From NCBI GenBank assembly GCA_006384855.1, contig VCJN01000638.1, positions 1-64,000 of the forward strand: a stretch of DNA of 64,000 nt, in the 5' to 3' direction. This DNA comes from Tetraselmis striata (taxonomy: Eukaryota > Chlorophyta > Chlorodendrophyceae > Chlorodendrales > Chlorodendraceae). Positions 50,845-60,403 of the stretch are shown here, in pieces. The position numbers were made by a program, and so were the translations under genes. Under the pieces are notes generated by a model. It did no database searches. It was not told where the DNA came from and saw only the letters and a list, made by a program, of their open reading frames with translations. Numbering within the stretch: the stretch's first letter is position 1; each line of letters begins with the position of its first letter.

Positions 50845-51735
50845 CTGGACACCGGCGTCTCACGTCGTTGCTGGTCCGGTCAAGTCCCCGTTCGCTGTTC
50901 TTTGAGCACCCTCTCCCTTCCTGTCTTGTCGGCGCCTCCACATCACATTCGGCCTAGTGCCGCTATTGGAGTGGCCCGGGATGCTGTGCTGGGAAGGGAC
51001 TTCTACGTTCGGCGGAAGGGGACGCGGCCGAGCTAGCGGCGGATCTGGTGTTGGGAGGAACAGCTAGCGCGCGCTGGACACCGGCGTCTTACGTCGTTGC
51101 TGGTCCGGTCAAGTCCCCGTTCGCTGTTCTTTGAGCACCCTCTCTCTTCCTGTCCTGTCAGCGCCTCCACATCACATTCGGCCTAGTACCGCTATTGGAG
51201 TAGCCCGGGATGTTGTGCTGGGAAGGGACTTCTACGTTCGGCGGAAGGGGACTACGCGACCGAGCCGGCGGCAGATTTGGCGCTGGGCGGAACAGCGCGC
51301 ACTGGACACCGGCGTCTTACGTCGTTGCAGGCCCAGTCGGCTCTCCATTCCCTACTCGTTGAGCACTCTCTCCCTTCCTGTCCTGTTGGCGCCTCCACAT
51401 CACATTCGGCCTAGTGCCGCTATTGAAGTGGCCCGGGATGTTGTGCTGTGGAAGGCGTTCTACGTTTGGCGGAAGGGGACGCGACCGAGCTAGCGGCGGA
51501 TTTGGCGCTAGGTCTGTTGCACGCCCGTGGCGCCCCGTTCTGGGTTGGACCCCCCCACTTCCGCTCCTTGCTGCGAGACCTCTACTTCGAAGCCCGTGCC
51601 TTTCCTGTCGGCGCCTTCACATACATCACATTCGGCCTAGTGCCGCTATTGGAGTGGCCCGGGATTGTGTGCAGGGGAGAGCGTCCCTACTCCGTGGAGC
51701 GGCGGCTGGCTGGTGGCGATGCCTGATCGGTGGCT
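50845..51735 (+). repeat. 229-bp tandem repeat, nearly four copies
   Basis: Units start CTGGACACCGGCGTCT at 50845, 51074 and 51302, with a diverged fourth at about 51541. The block CACATTCGGCCTAGT.CCGCTATTG recurs in each unit. Plus-strand frames in every unit encode a similar ITFGLVPLLEWPG-like segment, and the last unit has a longer ORF (51448-51726) ending SVERRLAGGDA. The copies contain in-frame stops in the earlier units, so coding is doubtful. Confidence 0.85.
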
Positions 51736-51739
51736 GTCA

Positions 51740-52316
51740 TGGCGGTTCCCGCCTCTTGTGGCCCGTAGCTGGATTTTCTTCTGGATTTCTGCATGGATTT
51801 CTTGAATTTTGCAGCTAGCACATGTAATCATCCGCGGCGGGCGGCGCGGGCGGCGGGGCGACCATACGAATACCCGTACCCGTAGTACGAGTACGGGTAC
51901 TCTTTATTCGCAGTGAAGTCATGCACGCACTGATAATGACTACTGCTCGCAGTTGGCCACGGCGGCCCAGCACGACGCGCGCGCGCCACTTATTTTAGTG
52001 AGGTGGCTCCTCTGAGCGCTGACAGTTTGCCACGATATAAATTGTATCACGTGATCAAATTAGGACAACTAAGAATATGCATGTGGTATTTAGACGACTA
52101 AAACGGTTATTGTACACGAATATTTAACGATTAGATGGTTGGATATCATCATCGGTCATCCACCAACAAACCGGCTCGTTCGGCCGAGCGCAGCAGGCTC
52201 GAGCCGACCGACACGCCGACACCCTCGCCCATTCCCGCGCCACCGATTCCCACACCCACGGAACGCCACTCCTTGCTTCACTCGAGTAGGAAATTTTTAT
52301 CCCTCGCCTCGCACAT
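51740..52316. other. Rieske gene upstream region
   Basis: Contains a GTACCCG/CGGGTAC palindromic segment (about 51876-51900) and an AT-rich stretch. The promoter of the Rieske gene presumably lies in 52020-52316. No other gene. Confidence 0.4.
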
Positions 52317-52925
52317 ATGGCGTCAGCTATGTCACTCCGCAGCAGTGTGGCGCCCTGCTCTGCGCGACTGACGAGCTCACGCCGCTCGGCCCGCGCGCCG
52401 GCGGCTCGTCGCGTCGTTGCCTCTGCGAGCCCTGAGGTCTCCACAAGTACGCCCCGGCCCCCCGCTTTGCCAGCAGCGAGAGCACCCATCGTAGCGATAC
52501 TCCCTCCCGATATATCAAACCCTGTCTGTGTATAATACGCTCCGTGTCTTGCCGTCGGGATTCCACCTTGGCAGGAGGTCCGCTGACATGGCGACATGCT
52601 GTTGCGTCCGGCCCGCAGGCTCGGAGACCTGGGAGTTTTGCATGACCAAGGAGGCGCTGCTCAAGTCGCCCAACATGCGTGCACAGGGCGACATCGATGG
52701 CATCGGCAAGGTCGCCGTGTTCTGGTTTAAGAATGAGCCGTACGCCGTGCAGGGCCAGTGCCCTCACCTGGGCATCCCTCTGGCCGGGTACGCAGCCCAG
52801 AGCGCCCTCATATAGCTCCGCTTCCTCACACGAAGCCGCAATTCGCTCGTTTGTTGTCACATATGTGCTCGATTTCTCTCTCTCTCTCTCTCACCCACAC
52901 CCACACACACATCCACCCACCCCCC

Positions 52926-52956
<31 letters not shown>

Positions 52957-53335
52957 ACACGGTTTATGTCACGGTAAGTTAAACGACAAGACCTGTTAGT
53001 ATTAGGTGTATCTCTAGCACCCAAATCGACGCACTTCATTGCGCTGCTAGATGATCCTTAGCACCGAAGCTGACTCGCTTCAGTAGATCTGCATGCCCGA
53101 TGATTCAGATGTTGAGATGGTACCGTGTACCTTTTGCAGAGGCCAGATCACCCCAGAGGGCAATCTCGTTTGCTCCCAGCACAAGTCCTCTTGGGACCTC
53201 AAGTCTGGAGAGGTGGAGGAATGGCTGCCGGGCAACTTCATCAATGCCGTGCAGCGCATGGTGTCCCCCGCCTGCCCGCTGGATAAGTTTGACTGCAAGG
53301 TTGAGGAGGGGAACGTGTACGTCAAGGTTCCGTAA
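52317..53335 (+). CDS. Small plastid Rieske [2Fe-2S] protein
   Basis: Probable soluble electron carrier of the plastid. Three exons fit in phase: 52317-52446, 52619-52787 and 53140-53335, giving 164 residues. The first 40 or so residues (MASAMSLRSSVAPC, Ser/Arg/Ala-rich, ending RRVVASA) look like a chloroplast transit peptide. The Rieske domain follows: VFWFKNEPYAVQGQCPHLG gives the first Cys-x-His, and GNLVCSQHKSSWDLKSGEV gives the Cys-x2-His, with 18 residues between the two ligand pairs. All four cluster ligands are present. The C-terminus (ACPLDKFDCKVEEGNVYVKV) forms the last strands. There is no membrane helix and no oxygenase domain, so it is a stand-alone ferredoxin-like Rieske protein. 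The second intron holds a C run and CA repeat. Tail to tail with the sulfotransferase gene. Confidence 0.85.
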
Positions 53336-53937
53336 GCAGCCGAATCCGCCAGTCTCGAGCTGGCGGCGGCGCCTGGCCAATGTTTGATTTGCGTTGCTGC
53401 TCTCTCATGCATTGCATCGGTGCTCTCTCAGGTGTTCTTGCGCTTTGATAGGCAGCCTGGGGTGAAATTGCTATTGGTAACTAGCAGGAAGCATAGCTGT
53501 GTCATTACTACATTTAACACATCAATATGAACTGGATCCGATGACCGGAAATGCCAGCCACGCCCGTGCCTCCAGCATGCCAATACTCTTCCCAGGGAAA
53601 GACACATGCCCCCCCCCCCCCCCCCCCTCTCCTTAACCGCCTACGGTCCTCCACTCCTCCGCCCCCATCCCCCTTGACATGCTTGCTCATTAGCTTTGGC
53701 CAAGCATGGGTAGCTTGCCATTCAGAGACTGTCTGAGCAAGCACTGAACATTATGTCCAGAGGCCTTTCCTATAGATAGGGGCAAAAGACACTGGCATGT
53801 GCAGAGGGAGGTGGGTGAAAAATTACATTCTATCAGATGAGTGGTCACAATACCTAAGCAAGCATTACCGATCACATGGCGAGATGAGTGCGTTGTCAAA
53901 CAGCTTCTGCCTTTTCCCAGGAGCTGCATTTTGCTTG
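53336..53937. other. Intergenic between convergent genes
   Basis: Holds a C-homopolymer (53608-53627) and the sulfotransferase poly(A) signal. I see no TGTAA for the Rieske gene within 300 bp of its stop. Confidence 0.4.
53823..53827 (-). terminator. Sulfotransferase poly(A) signal
   Basis: TGTAA on the minus strand, about 110 nt after the stop. Confidence 0.5.
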
Positions 53938-54663
53938 TTATGAGCCACTCCTGGCGCGCCAGAGCCCTGCCAGCAGTACGATCGGAGCGCCCATGATGCA
54001 CCATCCAATCACATTAAGAGGCCTCATACGTGCCTTGAACATTGCCGTGTCGTTGAGGTGTGGGTACGGCACATCCGGCACCGGCTTTCCCAGAAACTCG
54101 CACAGTGGTTCCCAACCGTCACTGGCATGGAACACCAGTAGCTTGTCCTTGGGGCACTCGCGGATCACCGCAGCGTTGTGCTCCTCAAAGCTGTGCTTGA
54201 CCGTGTCCGGGCTCCAGTCGTCGCCAATTGGCTTGCCGACAGCCTTGTTCAACATCTCATACATCCCCATAATAGGGAAGCCACACATGAGGGCCACCTT
54301 CACACCCAGTGGCATGTGGGGCGAGCTGGGCACTGACTGGAAGATGGTCTCCACACAGCTCCGGTACCAGCTGTTAGGATCCCGCACCGTCAGTACGACT
54401 TTCGCATTCGGGTATTTGGCCAGCTGCTCCCGCCAGAATGGCGCACTGGGGAAGTCGCAGGTCGCCTTGAACACATTGCCGCTGCGCTCGAATACGTCCG
54501 CGAGGTCGGGTGCCTCGCCGTCGGCCATCCTGATCCAGAATCCGGTGTCCCTGTTGCGGAAGACTTCCGCCATGTGGTAGCAGGGCAGGTCCAGGATCTC
54601 CATTGCGGTTTTAAAGGAGAAGGTGCCGGTTCGCCCCCAGCCAGCGCCGATAACCTCAACCAT
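53938..54663 (-). CDS. Sulfotransferase-family P-loop protein
   Basis: A single-exon gene of 241 codons, unusual among the intron-rich neighbours. The N-terminus MVEVIGAGWGRTGTFSFK is the P-loop that binds the 5' phosphosulfate of PAPS. VVLTVRDPNSWYRSC is the 3'-phosphate-binding motif. FHASDGWEPLCEFLGKPVP is the conserved C-terminal block of this group (Sulfotransferase_4-like, common in fungi, algae and animals). A hydrophobic segment at the end (NVIGWCIMGAPIVLLAGL) suggests a C-terminal membrane anchor. The acceptor substrate cannot be told. Length is normal for the group. Confidence 0.85.
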   Translation of the reverse strand: MVEVIGAGWGRTGTFSFKTAMEILDLPCYHMAEVFRNRDTGFWIRMADGEAPDLADVFERSGNVFKATCDFPSAPFWREQLAKYPNAKVVLTVRDPNSWYRSCVETIFQSVPSSPHMPLGVKVALMCGFPIMGMYEMLNKAVGKPIGDDWSPDTVKHSFEEHNAAVIRECPKDKLLVFHASDGWEPLCEFLGKPVPDVPYPHLNDTAMFKARMRPLNVIGWCIMGAPIVLLAGLWRARSGS

Positions 54664-55280
54664 CGCAAGCTGCTTGCTCGGTCCTGCTGGTCCCTGTAGC
54701 TTCTGCGTTCTTGCCCAGCGGTTACGACACTGAACGGGGCGCGCTACTTGAGCCGAGTGAGAGTGTACAGGTACCTCAAACTTATAATTCGGGCTGCTGC
54801 CTTATATATAGCTAGGTAGTGATAGGCGCACACGTCTTCCGAAGAGGACCACGACTACCTGCCGTCGCTTTCTAAGGATGAGAGCGAGTGTCCCTATCTA
54901 TTTGGTATGATTGTGCTGCTGTCGTCAACTGTTGTGGAACTGACGTCGCTCATCAGCGCAAATTTTTGTCATGGTTGATCATCGTCGCCAGACTGACGAC
55001 AGGTCGATCTGCAATAATCTGTCAGGGGTGATTTCATCTACTGTGGTGTGACAATGATAACGAATCGATGACGATGGTGCTACGGACTGACTGTACAGGT
55101 ACCAGTACAGGATACATAGGCTGTGATGGGCGGGTGGGTGGCCGCCAGCGATGCTGATGCCCGATAAGGAGTCGCTACACGGGAATATGATGAGCCATTG
55201 GCCGATGGGTCATCCGGTGCGACTACTCGTTTCATCATGTGTAGTCATCGCCTTACAGGTATCGACGCGCAGCAAGGATT
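54664..55280. other. Sulfotransferase upstream region
   Basis: Contains a TATA-like sequence and AT-rich spacer; no other gene. Confidence 0.4.
54803..54810 (-). promoter_or_regulatory. TATA-like box of the sulfotransferase gene
   Basis: TATATATA about 140 bp upstream of the start codon, followed on the minus strand by AAG. Confidence 0.35.
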
Positions 55281-55285
55281 TATTG

Positions 55286-55640
55286 TACGTTGTGTGCACC
55301 AGCAAGCGTCCTAGGGCTTTCCGTAACTGGATCGCTGCCTTAACGGCCGTCGTAGAGACGCTGCAAGGGTTTCACTGGTGGCGGTCCTTCCCGGGGACGG
55401 GAAAAAAGCAACCGTCCAAGATCGTACTACTGTCATCATCGCTGTCCTCGAGAACCATGGCTGCAAGTACGTATGACGTAATACATACCCCAACCTTTAT
55501 AGCGGTCATCGGTATCATATTTTATTTAATGTATGCATACCTACTGTATTAATAGTTTTTATATTTGTGTACGTTGTTTGCACCAGCAAGCGTTCTAGAT
55601 CGTCGTGTCGTCATCGCTGTCCTCGAGAACCATAAAACAA
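55286..55640 (+). repeat. Partly duplicated segment
   Basis: GTACGTTGT.TGCACCAGCAAG occurs at 55286 and 55568, and TCATCGCTGTCCTCGAGAACC at about 55437 and 55612. The middle part (55329-55372) matches 39648-39683 upstream of the LINE-like fragment. Confidence 0.6.
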
Positions 55641-55689
55641 TAGCAACCATAACAAGTATCTGTACCATAAACAAGTCGCCAACTGTGGC

Positions 55690-55756
55690 CGTTCTCTGTT
55701 GCCTATTCGGGTGGTTTCCTGATCGCCTTTTGCAGCTATTAGCTCATGTTATTATT
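55690..55756 (+). repeat. Short dispersed repeat ending AGCTCATGT, second copy
   Basis: TGGTTTCCTGATCGCCTTTT.CAGCTATTAGCTCATGT. It forms an inverted pair with 60349-60403 and resembles 32158-32222, so an outer element of about 4.7 kb (55690-60403) is possible. Confidence 0.5.
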
Positions 55757-56344
55757 AGATAGTTGCTGTTAGTTCTATTGTAGTGCGCTTTTGTGAAAGC
55801 CATGATGTAATTAGAAAATTATTATTAGATTTCGAAATAATAACTGTAAGAAATTACGACGTGATCAGTGGTATTGATGTACGCGTATGGTACCGGGTAG
55901 CGACGACTGCCACCCTGTTTCTATCTGGGCTATCTGGGCTACACTTACGAGTACAGGTGATCGGACAGAACCAGTTATTATTGTATCGTCCCGGGCGGTA
56001 TGGAGTGACGAATATATCTATAATACTGTAATGTAAAATAATAGGTCAGAAGTGAAACACAGGCAGCAATCATGATAATTTTTTGTACTAATATATGGGA
56101 TGTGTAAGGCAGGTCCGATTTAATTTTATGTTTTAGAACCCCCCCCCCCCCCCCCCCCCCCCCTCCCCCCCCTGTGTTTCCACCCCCCTCTACTTAATTT
56201 TTAATGTTGATCTCACAGTACTAAATAAATAGAACATATGCCGAAAGTTGGATAATAACTACCACTGGCATGACTTTTTTTAATGGTTTCAATGCATGTG
56301 CTTTGTGGGTGTTCCCTGCCATATGCAAGTATAAAATGGAGAGG

Positions 56345-57240
56345 GCCTAGCGGATCTAGCGGGGCCGTTGGCCTATGCCCTAAAGTTGCTCCCCTCCAAG
56401 CGCTCCGTCCCACGTTGCCCGCCGTGCCGGCTGCTCGGCCGCTGGGGCTGAGCCGGTGTCTGCAATGCGCTCGGCGGCCGACCTCCAAGCTATCCCGCAT
56501 TACTCGGACTTCCCCTTGCACTCCATGCGGAAAGTACACGAAACCCTGAGCCACCGCATTCACACGGTCCGCTTCGCAAAGCTTGCTGCGCGTAACTATG
56601 CCTACAAGCGGCCCTGACAGCAACCGCTTCCGAGGCCGCCTCTTACGCGCTGCGACATCGTTCCTGGCTGGTGATTGATCGTCCAAGTGAGGGTCGCCTT
56701 GGTGAAGTCCGTGAGCGTTCCCCTGAGTACTACGGTTCCATGTTCCGCGTTGCCGCTTGCCGCCCATTTGGCCTTCCGACGGCTCCTGTCCTCTCCCTTG
56801 GCGAGCCATGCCCTTGAGCTTTTTGCTCCTCCTCGGTACAAGGTATGCTGGCCCGTTTTGAGGATGCTGGCGCGGACTCCAGTCCTTCAACTTGGGCGGT
56901 CGCGTACGCTGATCACGTGGCACGTTGCTCTGGGGGCGACTCCAATCACGCCGCACACGAGTGGGCGGCACATGGCCTTTCCGACGTTTGCCACGACGTG
57001 AAGTCCGCGCTGGGCGTGGGTGTCCAGATCCTCACGGACCCGTCGGTGCTTGTTTCTCTTCCGAAGGGCGGCGACGGCCGGCCGGCCGATGTTGGGCTTT
57101 TTGGGTATGGCGGTATCCGCGGAAACACGGTTGCTGTCGATACCACCATTGCCCCTATCCTCGGCGTGTCAAGCTCGGATCCAACGACTGCTTTGCGGGC
57201 TGCAGACACTGTGAGATTCAGATGTGACGCAAGTGTGCCC
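56345..57240 (+). mobile_element. LINE-like retrotransposon 3' fragment, copy B
   Basis: Same family as 39755-40640. The plus-strand frame 56845-57249 carries HAAHEWAAHGLSDVCHD, then GRPADVGLFGYGGIRGNT and VDTTIAPILG. The RPADV plus DTT order is typical of the region behind the reverse transcriptase in LINE-type ORFs. No RT core is present. The tail at 57207-57228 recurs at 2090-2111. Confidence 0.45.
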
Positions 57241-57249
57241 TACTGGTGA

Positions 57250-57798
57250 CGAACGACGACATACGGGGACGATACGGGACGGACGAGGGACGTGGATTTC
57301 ATACCGAGTAGCGACGACTATCGCGCGCGACCAGTAAAGTACTATATGAATTTCTCGTTTCGATAATTTCATCAAATTGATATGCCCACGCGGACTTGCG
57401 TGTCGCGCGCCGACGCGGAGTACCCGGGCTAAGTACAGGCGGCTGCACGTACTCGCTGCACATCGCTGCACATCGCTGACCCCGCGGTGTGCGGCGATGT
57501 GCGGCACGACGGGCGGAGGTGTGGGCGGATGTAGGTGGTACGGTAGGTGGTAGGCGGTAGGTGGTGTTCGTAGGTGCGCGTTTTAATGCAGCCGCCCTAA
57601 CTGCTGATGATTGTGTAACGCCCCAGCACGCGCATGAAGTACGGGGTCGCCTGGCGGTCACCGCCGCTCACCGCTGAACCAAGCGCGGACACCCGCGCAC
57701 TCGCATTTGTGCTCCCTGCCGGTGGTGGGCTACATCCACCCCAACTCTCAACCCCCCCCCCCCCCCCCCGCGCGCGCGCGCGCGCGGCAGCATGCATG
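57250..57798. other. Spacer inside TIR element 2
   Basis: Contains G/T-rich short repeats (GGTAGGTGGTA near 57535-57565) and a C run joined to a (CG)n run (57752-57786). No gene seen. Confidence 0.4.
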
Positions 57799-59146
57799 CC
57801 GGGAGAGGGATGGATATCGAGTGTGTCGAAGAATGGCGTGTACACATGCAAGCACTGCCACGGCATCGTGATGGGCAGTAGTGAAAGGACGGCGCGAGAG
57901 CGGCACTTCCGGAAATACCCGAACTGTAGCCACTCGTTGAAGCGTGCGGCTACGTTGCACCGCAAGGCCGCCTTATTACAAGCAGCAGCAGCAGGGCGGC
58001 AGCAGCAGCAGCGGCAGGGGCGGCAGCATGAGTAGCTGCAGCCGTCGGAAACGGCCCGCCGGCGCCGGTCTCGGAGGACGATGTGATGGGTGTGGGGGAG
58101 GACCCCGTTGGCGAAGACGGTATGGACATCGACGCGCCTGCGTGGCCGCCGGCGGACGTTGAAGCTGCCGATGAGGGCGTGATACGGGAAGGCGATCCCG
58201 GTGACTTCTACATGAAGGTCATCGCCAAGAAGTTCCGGGGAATATGGCACTATGGCGTGATAACCGGCGTCGTTACCGAGTGGGTGTTGGAGGACTACGG
58301 CGGGGCGACCCAGTGGCGCGCTGTTTTCGAGGACGGTGACATTGTGGACCTTCTGCGTTCAGAGGTGAGTGGGCCCGGCCTGCGTGCTGGTGGCACCACT
58401 CAACTGCGGTTGTATGGAATCACACGCACCCGCCCGGTCGGCGTGGCAGGTTGTGAAGGCTATGGCGGCTGCCCAGGAGCACCCCCCTGTGGATGCGGAC
58501 GGGGATGCTCGCTTGGTAACTGTCCATGAAGGCGATGACTTGTCCAGTGAATCACGCACCTTGCCCGGCGTGCGTTCAACACAACCCGGTTGGCGGAGGC
58601 CAAGCAGAAGACTGGCTGCTATGGCGTGTGCCATGTGCATGTGGCCCTGGGCTATGTCAGCATGGTCAACCTCTTCCCCCTCGCGCCGTTCCACCTGTTT
58701 TTTTTTGCTTGAAAAGGGACTTCTGGAGGAAATTTGTCACCGTGCAGGGCCACATTGGATTCCGAGCTATGAAGCAGGAAGACCGGCGCCAGGCTTTAGT
58801 CCCGATACCCAGCAACTTTGGACGCGGGTTGCGCCCTTCGTTTGCGGTGTCCAAGAAGTCGAAAGGTAACCCCCCCCCCCCCCCCCCCCCCCCGGGCGTG
58901 GGCGTGGGCGTGGGCGTGACGGCATTCCCCTCCATGACTGCAGGGTCAGGCAAGGTGACGGTGCAGTCCGGCTGGGTCATGGAGGACTGCTTGCACCACA
59001 TGGAAACGTTTTTCATTCTTAACGCCGGTCCGCTGTTCGAGGAGGCCCGGGTGAAGGCGATCATGACCGAGAAGGAGCTCGCGTCCCCAGAACTGCAACT
59101 TTTGGCATATTCTACTAAGTACTGTGAGATCAACATAATTAAGTAG
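57799..59146 (+). CDS. Unrecognised zinc-finger plus tudor-like protein of TIR element 2
   Basis: The start at 57799 opens a putative BED-like zinc finger: YTCKHCHGIV, then RHFRKYPNC, i.e. C-x2-C and H-x5-C spacing. A Gln/Ala-rich linker follows. After a change of frame near 58040 (intron or shift) comes an acidic stretch and a segment around 58200-58365 with KKFRGIWHYGVITG and WRAVFEDGDIVDLL, the layout of a tudor/chromo-barrel-like domain. Later exon-like blocks are KQKTGCYGVCHVHVALGYVS (about 58600-58660), RDFWRKFVTVQGHIGF, and, after a GTAACC-type intron full of C (58867-58944), WVMEDCLHHMETFFILNAGP to the stop at 59146. Function unknown. Zinc finger plus a transposon context suggests a DNA-binding transposition protein. 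Confidence 0.4.
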
Positions 59147-59378
59147 AGGGGGGGGGGTTGGAAACAGAGGGGGGGGGGGGTTCTAAAACATAAAATTAAA
59201 TCGGACCTGTCTAATCCTTATTATTTGTGCTCCTCAGGTTATGCTTCAATTATTTACGGGTAGGAATATTTTCCCGTCCCCGGGACATGACTGGCAAATC
59301 CTTCTAAATGGTTAACTTACTTACAGGTAGTGAGTACGGCGGGGAGTGAGCAGTTTTATTCAGGATTATAGTTAGTTA

Positions 59379-60282
59379 GGCCAGTAAGAATTGTTAGTGT
59401 GTTTTAGGTGCCATATGTCGCTCAAAACCAGGGGGGGGGGGGGATTTCGTAGCTGGGCAAAGTTTGGTAGCTGGTACTTTCCGCTTTGCTTACCGGCTCC
59501 AACTAACCGCCGTCGGTACCGTACGCAACGCACAAGCAACCCTCGCCAACACTGCCGCCGCCGCGCTAGGCCGGCATGCTGTTGTTGTCCCGAGCGCAAA
59601 TACCTATCAGTCCACAACCACTCCTACCTCACGTCGCCAGCCTTCGGCTTGGGTAGCTGACACCATAATGTCGGTATCCACTAGGCACACCGTGAAGGGA
59701 GAGGTGAAGTGGGACGGCATGCATGGAGTTTTTGGGTTTTCCGATAAGCCCGTGATCTACCCCTTAGAGCAAGATTGGCTAGAGGCCCGTACCGTGCGCA
59801 ACAAGTTATATATAGAGTATGCAGTGAACGACCTGGACCCTAGCCTATCCTTTGAGCTCGTTGAACACATTGTAGTGCGTCAGTGGTCGTCGTGGAGTAT
59901 GAGCTGCTCAGCTCGCCATCCTCGGGCAATAAGAGGCGGCATGTGACCGGCGAGTCCGGTGGCAGCCGCATGCTCCAAGACAACCTAACGTGTGGGATTC
60001 GATGGAAGAGGTGCCCACTCGGTCTCACTTCGAGTTAGCCTGCCTGGTGGGCACACGCCAGAAGGGGAGGAGCAGCCATAGATCACTTCTGCTGTATAAT
60101 CGTGTGCTTTGTGCTCTCAATGCTGCCCTCGTGCATTGATATGCACACCTACGTGTGTGGCAGTTGCCCCCTACACAATATATGGACAATTGCAGCACCT
60201 TTCCAATGGACACTGATGTTTTTAGTACTTAACAACTTACATCAGCCAGCTACAAAACTTATGGAGGGGCGGGTCGTATTAG

Positions 60283-60314
<32 letters not shown>

Positions 60315-60346
60315 TACCTAAAACACAGTAACAATTCTGACTAGCC
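59379..60346. mobile_element. TIR DNA transposon with TTA target duplication, 968 bp
   Basis: Left end GGCCAGTAAGAATTGTTA and inverted right end GGCTAGTCAGAATTGTTA continue to match through TGTGTTTTAGGT.CC, about 36 bases in all. They are flanked by TTA at 59376-59378 and 60347-60349. G-homopolymers lie inside both ends (59431-59443, 60285-60314). The element carries one ORF (59464-59943). Another TWA-duplicating family, distinct in end sequence from the 3.1-kb element next door. Confidence 0.75.
59464..59943 (+). CDS. Unrecognised 160-codon ORF inside the 968-bp TIR element
   Basis: The frame carries an Ala/Thr-rich N-terminus and then TRHTVKGEVKWDGMHGVFGF and YPLEQDWLEARTVRNKLYIE, which look like folded protein. 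It ends in a frame that seems to leave the coding path near 59890, where another frame continues with ELLSSPSSGNKRRHVTGESG. No known family; too small for a complete transposase. Confidence 0.35.
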
Positions 60347-60348
60347 TT

Positions 60349-60403
60349 ACATGAGCTAGCTTCAAAAGGCGATCAGGAAACCACCAGGTAGGGCAATGCG
60401 CGG
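60349..60403 (-). repeat. Short dispersed repeat, inverted copy
   Basis: Reverse complement reads GGTGGTTTCCTGATCGCC, then TTTTGAAGCTAGCTCATG. Partner of 55690-55756. Confidence 0.55.

Larger units (their letters stand above)
56108..59211. mobile_element. TIR DNA transposon with TAA target duplication, copy 2
   Basis: The ends GGCAGGTCCGATTTAATT (56108) and its inverted partner GACAGGTCCGATTTAATT (59211) agree through at least 30 bases. They are flanked by TAA at 56105-56107 and 59212-59214. C and G homopolymers lie just inside both ends. The first 200 bases match the left end of copy 1 at 32226. The left half has been replaced by a LINE-like fragment (56345-57240). The right half carries an unrecognised gene (57799-59146). 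TWA duplication and GG ends point to PIF/Harbinger, but no DDE transposase is seen. Confidence 0.7.

Noticed and set aside
52788-53139. Rieske third exon starting at the upstream in-frame Met near 53095
   Set aside because: Phase does not fit exon 2. The acceptor at 53139/53140 fits and gives normal spacing between the Rieske ligand pairs.
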